Shown in pieces: positions 32,486-41,317 of a stretch of 64,000 nt of DNA. Positions within the stretch are counted from its first letter, which is position 1. Each line of letters starts with the position of its first letter. A program made the position numbers and the translations under genes. Source of the stretch: Deltaproteobacteria bacterium GWC2_55_46. GTDB lineage: Bacteria > Desulfobacterota > GWC2-55-46. The stretch spans positions 2,137,501-2,201,500 of the forward strand of contig LVEI03000001.1 of the NCBI GenBank assembly GCA_001595385.3, read 5' to 3'. Under the pieces are notes generated by a model. It had not been told where the DNA came from and ran no database searches. It was given only the letters and a program-made list of their open reading frames with translations.

Positions 32486-33505
32486 CTAACATATCCTCGG
32501 CAACTGCTCCCCTGAGAGCATGTCGAGTATCCGCCTGTTTCCGATCGAGGTCTCAAGGAGCACCTTGCCCCTGGGCCCCTCCTCGACGGCCCCGATGATG
32601 GCCGCGTCCTTGCCAAGCGGGTGGGAACGCATCGCCGCAAGCACCTTTAGGGCAGAATCGCCTGAGGTCACGGCCACGAGCTTGCCTTCGTTGGCGAGAT
32701 AGAGCGGGTCGAAGCCCAGTATCTCGCACGCGCCCTTTACCGCCTCTTTAACCGGTATATCTTCTTCCCTTATCGCTATGGCAGAGCCTGCTGAAGCCGC
32801 GAACTCATTGAGCACCGTTGCGAGCCCGCCCCTTGTCGGGTCCCTCATCGCCTTTATGCCGGAAGGGACAGCGGCGAGCATGGCCCTTGTAAGGGTGTGG
32901 AGCGCGGCGCAGTCGCTTTCAACAGGCGATTCCATCTGAATGCCTTCTCTGTGGGTAAGGATCGCTATGCCGTGGTCGCCCATCGTCCCTGAGACGATTA
33001 CAGCGTCACCGGGGCGTATGTTGGCTGGCGTAAGCGTTTCCGTGCCGTTCAGTACGCCGATCCCGGCGGTATTTATGAAGAGCTTGTCTCCCTTGCCGCG
33101 TTCGACCACCTTCGTATCCCCGGTCACTATCTTGACCCCTGCCGCCTCAGCTGTTTTTGCCATGGAATGGACGACCCTTTCAAGTTCGTCCATCCCAAGC
33201 CCTTCTTCTATTATGAACGAGGCGCTCAGGTATACGGGCTCGGCCCCGCCTACCGCGAGGTCGTTTATCGTCCCGCATACAGAGAGCTTGCCGATATCCC
33301 CGCCAGGGAAGAAGATGGGCTTTACCACGTAAGAGTCTGTCGTGAAGGCGAGCCTGTCCGCTGGAAGAGTGAATACGGCCTGGTCGTTGAGCGGGGCGAG
33401 GAACTCGTTCGAGAAGGCCTTCGCGAAGACTTCCTCTACGAGCCTCCTTGAGTAGCTCCCGCCGCTTCCGTGCGCAAGCAGTATGATCTTGTCTTTTCTT
33501 GTCAT
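32486..33505 (-). CDS. hypE: Hydrogenase maturation protein HypE
   Basis: Dehydrates the S-carboxamide on its C-terminal Cys to a thiocyanate, the cyanide donor for the Ni-Fe active site; the carbamoyl group comes from HypF. 339 residues from Met 33505. Purine/AIR-synthase-like fold with LLAHGSGGSYSRRLVEE, FTTDSYVV, GTINDLAVGGA, DPTRGGLATVLNE and the invariant C-terminal PRIC ending in Cys. The ATG overlaps the hypD stop (ATGA) and has AAGGTGGC upstream. Last gene of the maturation operon. Confidence 0.96.
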   Translation of the reverse strand: MTRKDKIILLAHGSGGSYSRRLVEEVFAKAFSNEFLAPLNDQAVFTLPADRLAFTTDSYVVKPIFFPGGDIGKLSVCGTINDLAVGGAEPVYLSASFIIEEGLGMDELERVVHSMAKTAEAAGVKIVTGDTKVVERGKGDKLFINTAGIGVLNGTETLTPANIRPGDAVIVSGTMGDHGIAILTHREGIQMESPVESDCAALHTLTRAMLAAVPSGIKAMRDPTRGGLATVLNEFAASAGSAIAIREEDIPVKEAVKGACEILGFDPLYLANEGKLVAVTSGDSALKVLAAMRSHPLGKDAAIIGAVEEGPRGKVLLETSIGNRRILDMLSGEQLPRIC

Positions 33506-34593
33506 GCCACCTTCCTGTACTTGAAGAACGCCGCGCAGGTGCCCTCTGAAGAGACCATGCACGGGCCTATGGGGAACTCAGGCGTGCAGGCCCTGGCAAA
33601 GAGCGGGCACTTATCCGGCGTCATCAGTCCCTTGAGCACCGAGCCGCACATGCAGCCCTTTGGTTCCTCGTCCTTGCCGCGCGGTATTGAGAACTTCCTT
33701 TCGGCGTCAAACTCAGAGAAACCATCCTTTATCCTGAGGCCGCTTCCCGGTATGTTGCCTATCCCTCTCCAGAGGCTGTCGCCAGGCTCGAATACGCTAT
33801 CCATTATCTCCTGCGCTTTTTTGTTGCCATCCCAGGTGACGACCCTGTCGTACTCTATCTCGATGGCCTGCCTTCCCTCTTCGAGCTGTCTTACGAGCAT
33901 GTATATGCCCATGAGCGCGTCTATAGGCTCGAAACCCGCCACCACGCACGGAGAGCCGTACTCGCTTGCAAGGAAGCCGTATGAGCTGGCGCCTATGATG
34001 GCCGTGACGTGGCCCGGGCAGATGAAGCCGTCTATCTCTATCTCGCCGCTGTCCATCAACGCCTTCATCGCCGGGGGCGTAAGCTTATGGAGAGAGAGGA
34101 CCGAGAGGTTTTTTATCCCCTCTTCTTTCGCGGCGAGTATCGTCGCCGCTACCGTCGGCACGGTCGTCTCGAAGCCCACGGCGAAGAGCACCACCTCGCG
34201 CTCTCTATTGGACCTGGCGATATCTATCGCCCCAAGCGGCGAATAGACGACCCTTATGTCGCTCCCGCGGGCCTTCTCTTCCTGCAGGGAAGATGCTGAG
34301 CCGGGGACCTTCATCATGTCCCCGAATGTCGCTATGATGGCGTCTTTCCGGGACCTGCTGAACTCGATTACGCGGTTCACGTCGGCGGCTGATGTAACGC
34401 AGACCGGGCAGCCGGGCCCCGATATGAGCTTGATGTTTTTCGGCAGGGCGTCCCTTATGCCGTATTTGGATATGGAATGGGTGTGCGTGCCGCAGATCTC
34501 CATTATGCTTACGTCTTTGCGCGAGATCTCGCGTATCTTCGTGATGAGCCCCTGCGCCTCATCCCTTTTCCTGAACTCGTCTATGTACTTCAT
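33502..34593 (-). CDS. hypD: Hydrogenase maturation protein HypD
   Basis: Iron-sulphur protein on which, with HypC, the Fe(CN)2CO unit is assembled. 363 residues. Conserved motifs MEICGTHTHSI, SGPGCPVCVT, AVGFETTVPT, GFICPGHVTAIIG and the cluster Cys near the C-terminus (CPLFARACTPEFPIGPC). It overlaps hypC upstream and hypE downstream by four bases each (ATGA), so the three are translationally coupled. Confidence 0.96.
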   Translation of the reverse strand: MKYIDEFRKRDEAQGLITKIREISRKDVSIMEICGTHTHSISKYGIRDALPKNIKLISGPGCPVCVTSAADVNRVIEFSRSRKDAIIATFGDMMKVPGSASSLQEEKARGSDIRVVYSPLGAIDIARSNREREVVLFAVGFETTVPTVAATILAAKEEGIKNLSVLSLHKLTPPAMKALMDSGEIEIDGFICPGHVTAIIGASSYGFLASEYGSPCVVAGFEPIDALMGIYMLVRQLEEGRQAIEIEYDRVVTWDGNKKAQEIMDSVFEPGDSLWRGIGNIPGSGLRIKDGFSEFDAERKFSIPRGKDEEPKGCMCGSVLKGLMTPDKCPLFARACTPEFPIGPCMVSSEGTCAAFFKYRKVA

Positions 34594-34805
34594 AGCCCCG
34601 CTATCCCCCTTATGAGGCGGAGAGTTTCTTCCGCCTTCTCCTCATCTACCTTCTCGATGGCGAAGCCCGCGTGGATTATGACGTACTCTCCGGCCCTGAC
34701 ATCCTTCATCAGCCTGACGTTAGCCTCTTTTCTTGTGCCGGCAACATCGACCATGGCCACGTCGCCTTTTACCTCGATTATCTTACCTGGAATGCCAAGA
34801 CACAT
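34590..34805 (-). CDS. hypC: Hydrogenase maturation chaperone HypC
   Basis: Small chaperone of 71 residues that carries the iron-diatomic ligand complex to the large-subunit precursor. It starts MCLGIPGKIIEV with the essential Cys2, followed by a small barrel (MVDVAGTRKEANVRLM) and the C-terminal helix VDEEKAEETLRLIRGI. The stop overlaps the hypD start. It lies five bases behind hypF. Confidence 0.95.
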   Translation of the reverse strand: MCLGIPGKIIEVKGDVAMVDVAGTRKEANVRLMKDVRAGEYVIIHAGFAIEKVDEEKAEETLRLIRGIAGL

Positions 34806-34810
34806 TTTTA

Positions 34811-37123
34811 TTACCTTCCTTTTACGTTCTCCCAGGCGACAACCGCCTGGCCGAGGGAGATGCCCCCGTCGTTCGCAGGGACCCTCTCCTGCGCATATAC
34901 AGTAAACCCTTTCCCGGCAAGCCCCTCGGCGATGATAGTTGAAAGGAGCCTGTTCTGGAATACGCCTCCGCTTAAGACCGCTGTATTGATGCCGGTCTCA
35001 ACGCGCAAGGCCTCGCAAGCCTTTACGGACAGATCCGCGATCGTAGAATGGAACCTGCCGGAGATAATCGATCCTGGCATGCCGTTGTTTACGTCCTCGG
35101 CCATGGCCATGATGATCGGAGCGGTCTCTATCCGCATGGGGGCGCTGCCGGCAAACTCGAAAGGATAGGGGCTTGATCCATCTCCGCCTATATCCGCGAT
35201 CGCTTCGAGCTCAATGGCGGCTTCTGCCTCAAAGGTTATCTCATCCCGTATACAAGCGATAGACGAAGCCGCGTCAAAGAGCCTGCCCATGCTCGATGTG
35301 AAGGGCGAGTTGACCCCCTTATGGACCATCGACGCGACAAGCTCTGCCCTGGGGCCTATCCTTTCCGCGAAGCCACGGAGCGCCTCCCATCCGCATGACC
35401 CGCCGTAAGAATCAACAAGATACGAGATGGCCATCCGCCACGGCTCTTTTACGGCCGTATCCCCTCCGGGGAGCCGGACGTACTTGAGGTGCGCGGCCCT
35501 CCTGAACTCGCGCCTTGAGGCTATGAGGAACTCTCCGCCCCAGATCCTGCCGTCCGTGCCGAGGCCAGTGCCGTCAAAGGAGAGACCGATGACCTCGCTG
35601 GAAAGACCGTGCTCGGCCATCGCGCTGGCGATGTGGGCGTGGTGGTGCTGTACGGGTATTATCCTTTCAGCCGGGATCTTTTTCTCCTTCGCGTACTCAA
35701 GGGCGAACCTGGTGCTGAGATAATCCGGATGGAGGTCGTGCGCGACGACCGTTGGCTCGGCCCTGAAGGTGTTCTTGAGGTTTCTGAGCGTTTCCTGATA
35801 GAACTCAAGGGCCTGGAAGTTCTCAAGGTCGCCGATGTGCTGGCTCAAGATCGCGTTCCTGCCCCTGGTCAGGCAGAACGTGTTCTTAAGGAGCGCGCCG
35901 GCGGCGAAGACATCTTCCATCTCAGCGCCAAGGTCGATTGCGTCAGGGGCGTAGCCGCGCGCCCTTCGGAGTACCTTCTTTTTGCCGGAATCGATCCTCG
36001 CGATAGAGTCGTCGACCCTCATGTATATATCCCTGTCGTGGAAGAGGAAGTGGTCAGCGATCCCGGAAAGCCTCTTTAAGGCCTCATCGTTCGATACGAC
36101 TATAGGCTCTTCCGCGAGGTTGCCGCTTGTCATGACGAGCGCCTTGAAAGAAGCCCCGGCGAAGAGAAGGTAATGGAGCGGGGTGTACGGGAGCATCACG
36201 CCGAGGCGGTTGTTCCCGGGCGCTACCGCCTCATCGAGGATGGACGGCGTTTTCTTCCTCAAAAGGACGATAGGCCTTCTCCTGTCAGTGAGCGCGTCTT
36301 CCTCTTTATCGTCAAGCTCGCAGAACTCTCTTATTGAGGCGACATCCGTGGCCATAAGGGCGAAGGGCTTGTTCGAGCCGCGCCTTTCATTCTTAAGTGA
36401 TCTGCGCTTCCTGTCCCTGAGCTTTCTTACCGCATCGTGGTTTTGAGCGTCGCAGGCGAGGTGAAATCCCCCAAGCCCCTTTATCGCGAGTATCTTGCCT
36501 TCTTTAAGGAGCCTCTGTGCCTCGACTATAGCCTCGAAGTCCTTTCCCGTATCAGCGTCGTGGAGCCAGGCCCTGGGGCCGCAAGCTGGACAGGCGTTTG
36601 GCTGGGCATGGAACCTCCTGTCAGCCGGGTCATGGTATTCGCCCTCGCATTCCGGGCACATCCCGAAGGGCGCCATGGTGGTCTTGGGCCTGTCGTAAGG
36701 TATGTCGAGTATGATCGAGTACCTCGGCCCGCAGTTGGTGCAGTTGATGAAAGGATAGTGAAAACGCCTGTCAGACGGGTCGAGCAACTCACGGAGGCAG
36801 TCGTGGCATATAGCCACGTCAGGGGATACGAGGACGAACTTCCCGTCAACGGGCCTGCTCTCGCGTATGGTGAAGGAGCTGTAGCCGCCGCTCTGCTCGA
36901 CCTGCTCTACTGTGATGGCCTCTATCCTCGAAAGCGGCGGCGGAGAAGCCCTCAGCTCGTCTATGAAAGAATCGACAGAGTCGCCCTGGACCTCTATTAC
37001 GACCCCTTCTGAATCGTTCAGGCAGTAGCCGGTGAGGTTATGCCTCGCCGCGAGGTTGTAGACATAGGGGCGAAATCCCACTCCCTGCACTATGCCCGAT
37101 ATATGTATCCTTGCGCTATCCAT
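34811..37123 (-). CDS. hypF: Carbamoyltransferase HypF
   Basis: Uses carbamoyl phosphate and ATP to make the carbamoyl group for the cyanide ligands and transfers it to HypE. About 770 residues. Acylphosphatase-like domain (IHISGIVQGVGFRPYVY), two zinc-finger pairs (CHDCLREL ... CTNCGPRYS; CPECEGEY ... CPACGPRAW), a YrdC/Sua5-like domain and a Kae1-like domain with IPVQHHHAHIASAMAEHG. Start Met 37123 is used because the acylphosphatase domain begins just after it and GGAAGC lies upstream; it overlaps the hypB end by eight bases. Confidence 0.95.
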   Translation of the reverse strand: MDSARIHISGIVQGVGFRPYVYNLAARHNLTGYCLNDSEGVVIEVQGDSVDSFIDELRASPPPLSRIEAITVEQVEQSGGYSSFTIRESRPVDGKFVLVSPDVAICHDCLRELLDPSDRRFHYPFINCTNCGPRYSIILDIPYDRPKTTMAPFGMCPECEGEYHDPADRRFHAQPNACPACGPRAWLHDADTGKDFEAIVEAQRLLKEGKILAIKGLGGFHLACDAQNHDAVRKLRDRKRRSLKNERRGSNKPFALMATDVASIREFCELDDKEEDALTDRRRPIVLLRKKTPSILDEAVAPGNNRLGVMLPYTPLHYLLFAGASFKALVMTSGNLAEEPIVVSNDEALKRLSGIADHFLFHDRDIYMRVDDSIARIDSGKKKVLRRARGYAPDAIDLGAEMEDVFAAGALLKNTFCLTRGRNAILSQHIGDLENFQALEFYQETLRNLKNTFRAEPTVVAHDLHPDYLSTRFALEYAKEKKIPAERIIPVQHHHAHIASAMAEHGLSSEVIGLSFDGTGLGTDGRIWGGEFLIASRREFRRAAHLKYVRLPGGDTAVKEPWRMAISYLVDSYGGSCGWEALRGFAERIGPRAELVASMVHKGVNSPFTSSMGRLFDAASSIACIRDEITFEAEAAIELEAIADIGGDGSSPYPFEFAGSAPMRIETAPIIMAMAEDVNNGMPGSIISGRFHSTIADLSVKACEALRVETGINTAVLSGGVFQNRLLSTIIAEGLAGKGFTVYAQERVPANDGGISLGQAVVAWENVKGR

Positions 37124-37787
37124 CTTGCTTCCCGTTTTCCCTGACAAGCCCGGCAAGGTATCCGGCCCATGCGCTCACCCCGGCGCCGGTCCTGCACGAG
37201 GTCTCGAATATCTTTAGATACGGGTTGACCTTTAACGCGTTCTCCCGTGCCCTGTCGATATCGAAGTCTGTATGGGGGGCGAGGTCTGTCTTGTTTATTA
37301 TGAGGGCCTCGGATGCGCTGAAGATGGCAGGGTATTTAAGGGGCTTGTCATCCCCTTCCGTGGTCGACATGACCGTGACCATCATATCCTCGCCCAGGTC
37401 GTACTCCGCAGGGCAGACCATGTTGCCGACGTTCTCTATTACAAGGAGGTCTATTGGACGCTCGAAGACCCACGGCAGGGCGTGGCTTATCTGGTGGGCG
37501 TCGAGGTGGCAGGCCCTGCCGGTGGTTATCTGCAAGGCGGGGATCCCGTGCCGCTCTATCCTCCTGGAATCGAAGTCCCCTTCGAGGTCGCCTTCGACTA
37601 CCGCGAACCTTACGCCAAGCGATCCAAGCTCAGCGGCCATCCGCTCGATAAGAGAGGTCTTGCCGGCGCCCGGCGCGCTTACGATATTTATCGTGTAGAT
37701 ATTATTCCGAGCGAGCGCCTTTCTGTTCTCTGCCGCTATCTCGTCGTTCTTCGCGAGTATCTTTTCTTCTATGAGTATCTCGTGCAT
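37116..37787 (-). CDS. hypB: Hydrogenase nickel incorporation GTPase HypB
   Basis: GTPase that drives nickel insertion into the hydrogenase large subunit with HypA. 223 residues. P-loop SAPGAGKTSLIERM, metal-binding GRACHLDAHQISHALP, switch VIENVGNMVCPAEYDLGED and NKTDLAPH. The N-terminus has neither the CxxCGC motif nor a His-rich nickel-storage stretch found in some homologues, so it is the short form. It is directly adjacent to the hypA stop and overlaps hypF. Confidence 0.95.
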   Translation of the reverse strand: MHEILIEEKILAKNDEIAAENRKALARNNIYTINIVSAPGAGKTSLIERMAAELGSLGVRFAVVEGDLEGDFDSRRIERHGIPALQITTGRACHLDAHQISHALPWVFERPIDLLVIENVGNMVCPAEYDLGEDMMVTVMSTTEGDDKPLKYPAIFSASEALIINKTDLAPHTDFDIDRARENALKVNPYLKIFETSCRTGAGVSAWAGYLAGLVRENGKQDG

Positions 37788-38129
37788 CTAAGCGCCTTCC
37801 ATCGATATTATGTCAAGCTCTGTCCCGCCGACCCTGTCAATGGACGTACTGCCGCACCCGGGGCAGGTGTTATCGAACGAGGTTATCCTGAACCTGGAGG
37901 CGCACCCGCGGCAGAGGCCTGTAAGAGGCACCTCCTCTATTTCAAGCGCCGCGCCTTCAAACGGGGTTCCCTTTATAGAGATCTCGAAGCAGAACCTCAA
38001 TGCCTCAGGCTCCACGGCCGTGAGCTCTCCTATCCTCAGGCGCACCTTGTAAAGGCGCGCGAGGGCGGCCCTGTCCATCTCTCGCTTTACCGCCTCGAGG
38101 ACGCTCTTTGTTATTGACATCTCGTGCAT
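37788..38129 (-). CDS. hypA: Nickel metallochaperone HypA
   Basis: 113 residues. It begins MHEMSITKSVLEAV with the nickel-binding Met-His, and has the structural zinc ribbon CRGCASRFRI and CPGCGSTSID. It works with HypB in nickel delivery. It is immediately adjacent to hypB and two bases behind the protease gene. Confidence 0.95.
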   Translation of the reverse strand: MHEMSITKSVLEAVKREMDRAALARLYKVRLRIGELTAVEPEALRFCFEISIKGTPFEGAALEIEEVPLTGLCRGCASRFRITSFDNTCPGCGSTSIDRVGGTELDIISMEGA

Positions 38130-38131
38130 GG

Positions 38132-38632
38132 TTATTCCCTGGCCGATACCTTGAACCCGCTGGTCTCCAGCTCTTTTCTTATGGCCTCTGCCACAAGCGG
38201 CAGGGCTTTTTTTATTACAGGGGTAAGCTCAAGGCCCGCAGAGATATCCTTCGGGATGACCCCGATTATTACAAGTTCAGGGCTCAAGCCCTGGAACCTG
38301 GCTATCTCTATCAGGTCTCTTAGGCCGATCTGGTGGGCGGTAGAGGATTTGAGGGAGGGCCACTTCCGGACCTCTTCCCATGGTATGCGGAAGAGCTTTC
38401 CAGGCTCTCCATTTGCTGCGACCGCGTCAACGATGATGAGATGAGAAAAGTCCTTTATATACGAGAGGAGCCCCAGCCCGGAGGTGCCGCCGTCAAGGCA
38501 TGTCACTTCCTTGCCGAAGCTGTATCGCTCAGCAAAGTACTCTATCGCCCTTACCCCGAGCCCCTCGTCCTTGAGGAGCACATTACCGATCCCGAGCACG
38601 AGGGCCTTCTTCCGCTTCCGCTTTGCCATCAT
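38132..38632 (-). CDS. Ni-Fe hydrogenase maturation endopeptidase (HyaD/HupD family)
   Basis: Cleaves the C-terminal peptide of the hydrogenase large subunit after nickel insertion. About 166 residues; LVLGIGNVLLKDEGLGVRAI carries the nickel-sensing Glu, SHLIIVDAVAANG the Asp, and SSTAHQIGLRDLIEIA the His. The start is one of two adjacent ATG codons (38632/38629) behind a Lys/Arg-rich beginning. It leads the maturation operon. No hydrogenase structural gene lies beside it; the upstream neighbours are on the other strand. Confidence 0.9.
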   Translation of the reverse strand: MMAKRKRKKALVLGIGNVLLKDEGLGVRAIEYFAERYSFGKEVTCLDGGTSGLGLLSYIKDFSHLIIVDAVAANGEPGKLFRIPWEEVRKWPSLKSSTAHQIGLRDLIEIARFQGLSPELVIIGVIPKDISAGLELTPVIKKALPLVAEAIRKELETSGFKVSARE

Positions 38633-38757
38633 CAACAAGGGGTATGAGGCCGTATGATTATTATAATTTATTTTAACAGAAAAAGGCTTTCAATCCAAAC
38701 AATAAAGTCTTGTAAATACAAGGAATTGAGGATTATAATAGCCCTGCCCCGCGCCTC

Positions 38758-38865
38758 TCAGGACATGAGATAGACAGTGATGAGCCCGATGATGACGATG
38801 AGGTTTGTGGCCGCGCCGAGAAAGATGACGAGGTCCGTAAGGCCGGCAATTTTAAATTTGACCAT
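38758..38865 (-). CDS. 35-residue single-span membrane peptide
   Basis: Short ORF with the sequence MVKFKIAGLTDLVIFLGAAT at its start, then a continuous hydrophobic helix ending VYLMS and TGA. It has a plausible TTAGGAC site next to the ATG. It is divergent, by 44 bases, from another membrane mini-gene at 38910. Composition (one clean helix, positive N-terminus) is not random-looking, but the length gives no family match. It could be a small membrane regulator, a type I toxin-like peptide or an accessory subunit. Confidence 0.4.
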   Translation of the reverse strand: MVKFKIAGLTDLVIFLGAATNLIVIIGLITVYLMS

Positions 38866-38909
38866 GTCCTAAGATTAATAGATGCGTATCCTTTTGTCAA
38901 ACAGGTAAG

Positions 38910-39023
38910 ATGAAGAGCGTTTTCATATTCATAGTATCCTCCATAGGCTTCCTGGCCTTCTTTCTTGTCATGGACGCGCTCCTTCTGAACGCTCAGGGGC
39001 TGAGCTTCATATTCAGGGGCTGA
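38910..39023 (+). CDS. 37-residue membrane peptide heading the CydA-like operon
   Basis: MKSVFIFIVSSIGFLAFFLV followed by MDALLLNAQGLSFIFRG and TGA. It has one membrane helix and an AGGTAAG ribosome site directly before the ATG. The CydA-like gene starts 10 bases behind its stop, so it is cotranscribed and translated with it. Small single-helix subunits (CydX, CydS, CcoQ) are common partners of terminal oxidases, so an accessory subunit is a reasonable guess. No sequence identity to CydX is claimed. Confidence 0.55.
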   Translation: MKSVFIFIVSSIGFLAFFLVMDALLLNAQGLSFIFRG

Positions 39024-39033
39024 GGGGGGCTGG

Positions 39034-40809
39034 ATGGCCTATTCAAGGAGATCGCTGATAAAGCTCCTATCCCCCTGCCTTACGCTCATCGCGTTGGTCC
39101 TTGTCGCGTACTCGATCGTAAACTTCCAGTCCTATTTTTCCTGGGGCCCGGAGTCCATATCCGGCGCGCCTGTCCTGGGGCAGGGCGACTACCCGTTGGT
39201 CTCCCACGTGAACGGCAGGCTCGCCGTGTGGATGGCCGCGCAGATGCACCTGTGGTTCGCGGCCTTTGTGCTGGCCGTGCCGATATTCGTCCTCATGCTC
39301 GAGGTCATAGGCGTTGTCAAGAAAGAGAAGAGATACGACCGTGTGGCCTATGAGTTCCTGAGGGTCAGCATCACCGCCTTCTCACTTACGGCGATAACAG
39401 GCGGTCTCCTCTTGCTTACGCTCCTCGTATTCTACCCGGACCTCATGAAGTACCTGTTGTCGATATTCGGCCCGACGACGCTCCTGTACGCGCTCTTCTT
39501 TTTCTTCGAGTCCGCGTCCCTCTATACATATTACTACGGCTGGAAGCGTATGAGCGAAGGCTGGCTCAAGTGGGCGCACATCGGGGTAGGGCTCGCGCTC
39601 AACTCCGCCGGGACAGCCCTCATGTTCGTAGCCAACGCCTGGGTGACCTTCATGATGACGCCGGATGGGGTCGATGCGGCAGGCGTGTTCAGAGGGGACC
39701 TCTGGGCGGCGGTAACGAACCACCTGTGGAGCCCTATGAACCTCCACAGGTTCATAGCCAATATCGCCTACGGCGGGTCGATAGTAGGCGCGTACGCCGC
39801 CTACAGGTTCCTCGGCGCCGCCACAGATGATGAGAAGGCGCACTATGACTGGATGGGCTACACCGCGAGCCTCATAGCCATAGGCGCTCTCCTGCCTCTG
39901 CCTTTCGCTGGCTATTGGCTAACCGCCGAAATATACGCCTTCAGCCAGCAGATGGGCATCACCCTCATGGGAGGTGTATTCGCATGGCTTTTCATCGTAC
40001 AGGCGGTCTTGATAGGCGCGCTCTTCCTCGCCGCCAATTATTATCTCTGGTGCGGCTTCGGCAGGAGCCCTGCTGGCGAAAGATACCTGCGGTACGTTAA
40101 GTACATAGCCTTCGTGATAGCCGCCTCTTTCCTTGTATGGTTCACACCGCATACCCTGATACTTACCCCTCAAGAGGCGAGGGCCCTTGGCACTCAGTAC
40201 CATCCATACCTTGGCCCCCTCGGGCTCATGCCGGCCAAGAACACGGCCGTAAACATCATGCTCCTTTTTACATTCCTGTCCTTCATCCTCTACAGGAGGG
40301 CGCAGAGGACCCCGACGGTGGCGTGGGCCGGGTACGGGAAAGCGCTCCAGGCAGGGCTTTTCACCGCGGCTATCGTCAATATCGTCTTCCTCGGGGTCTA
40401 TTACGGCTACTTCACCAACAGCCTCTACAAGGTGGCTTCATCGGTCCCGCAGGTAGCCACTACCATATTCGTCATCATAGCCTGCCTCGTGATAGAAGGG
40501 CTCATGCACAGGGGCGCTACAAAACATGATTTCACCTGGGGGCGCATGCCCGGGAGGAGCCAGTACGCGCTCATCCTCATAGCCGTCTCCTTCACATGGC
40601 TTATGGGGCTCATGGGTTTTGTCCGCTCGGCCATCAGGCAGCAGTGGCATGTCTACTCTGTCATGAAGGACGCCTCACCCGACGCCTTTACGCCTTCCAT
40701 CGCCTACGCCGCAAAGGTGGTATCAGTCGGGACTATCATATTCCTCTCCATAGTCGTCTTTATCTTCTGGCTCGGCGGCCTCGGGGCGAAAGCGGAGGCC
40801 GATGAATAA
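39034..40809 (+). CDS. CydA-like membrane protein (cytochrome bd oxidase subunit I homologue)
   Basis: 591 residues with about 13-14 transmembrane helices. HVNGRLAVWMAAQMHLWFAA matches the helix that holds the haem b595 ligand (His72). FFFFESASLYTYYYGW matches the E. coli region around Glu107 (here Glu159), but the second haem d-site Glu eight residues earlier is Leu151. At the place of the haem b558 His (KFVHT in E. coli) it reads HRFIANI, with Ala242. The C-terminal VRSAIRQQWHVYS resembles GRQPW. So the family is clear but key haem/quinol features seem changed. No cydB follows; three c-type cytochrome genes do. It overlaps the next gene by eight bases. It may take electrons from cytochrome c. 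Confidence 0.8.
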   Translation: MAYSRRSLIKLLSPCLTLIALVLVAYSIVNFQSYFSWGPESISGAPVLGQGDYPLVSHVNGRLAVWMAAQMHLWFAAFVLAVPIFVLMLEVIGVVKKEKRYDRVAYEFLRVSITAFSLTAITGGLLLLTLLVFYPDLMKYLLSIFGPTTLLYALFFFFESASLYTYYYGWKRMSEGWLKWAHIGVGLALNSAGTALMFVANAWVTFMMTPDGVDAAGVFRGDLWAAVTNHLWSPMNLHRFIANIAYGGSIVGAYAAYRFLGAATDDEKAHYDWMGYTASLIAIGALLPLPFAGYWLTAEIYAFSQQMGITLMGGVFAWLFIVQAVLIGALFLAANYYLWCGFGRSPAGERYLRYVKYIAFVIAASFLVWFTPHTLILTPQEARALGTQYHPYLGPLGLMPAKNTAVNIMLLFTFLSFILYRRAQRTPTVAWAGYGKALQAGLFTAAIVNIVFLGVYYGYFTNSLYKVASSVPQVATTIFVIIACLVIEGLMHRGATKHDFTWGRMPGRSQYALILIAVSFTWLMGLMGFVRSAIRQQWHVYSVMKDASPDAFTPSIAYAAKVVSVGTIIFLSIVVFIFWLGGLGAKAEADE

Positions 40810-41317
40810 CCTCATCAAGGCCGCCCTCTTTAGCCTTCTCATAATCGGCCTCTATACATTCTATTCGGCTGTCGTCATCCCGCCGATCGCGACGGAGGAG
40901 CAACCGTTGGAGGGGCTGGCTGGCGAAAGCATCAAGACCGTCGACGACCTCGTAGCCCTCGGCGAGGCCGTTTATAACGGCAAGGGGGCGTGCGCCCTCT
41001 GCCACAACCCGCAGGGAGGCAGGGCCCCAATGCTTGAGAACTCAGCCCATTTGGCCGGTGAGAGGATAAAGGCCCCTGGGTACAGAGGCAAGGCGACGGA
41101 TGCCGAGGGCTATCTCTACGAATCTCTCGTTGAGCCCTCTGCCTATGTCGTGCCAGGCTTCGGGACGAGCGGAAGCGGGGACATGGCAAGCCCGATGCCG
41201 GACGTAAGGAGCAGGTCAATCGGACTCGACGAGACCGAGATAAAGGCGGTCATCGCCTATCTGCAGAGCGTTTCAGGCGTTGATATAACCGTCAAGGTAG
41301 AGGGGGCGGGGGAATGA
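40802..41317 (+). CDS. Membrane-anchored monohaem cytochrome c
   Basis: 171 residues. One N-terminal helix (AALFSLLIIGLYTFYSAVVI) acts as signal anchor, then a periplasmic class I-like cytochrome domain with haem site Cys64-Cys67-His68 (GACALCHNPQGG) and a candidate distal Met in DMASPMPDVRS. It ends with LDETEIKAVIAYLQSV, the usual C-terminal helix. Overlaps the CydA-like gene (8 bases) and the next gene (4 bases, ATGA), so it belongs to the same complex or electron path. Confidence 0.88.
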   Translation: MNNLIKAALFSLLIIGLYTFYSAVVIPPIATEEQPLEGLAGESIKTVDDLVALGEAVYNGKGACALCHNPQGGRAPMLENSAHLAGERIKAPGYRGKATDAEGYLYESLVEPSAYVVPGFGTSGSGDMASPMPDVRSRSIGLDETEIKAVIAYLQSVSGVDITVKVEGAGE

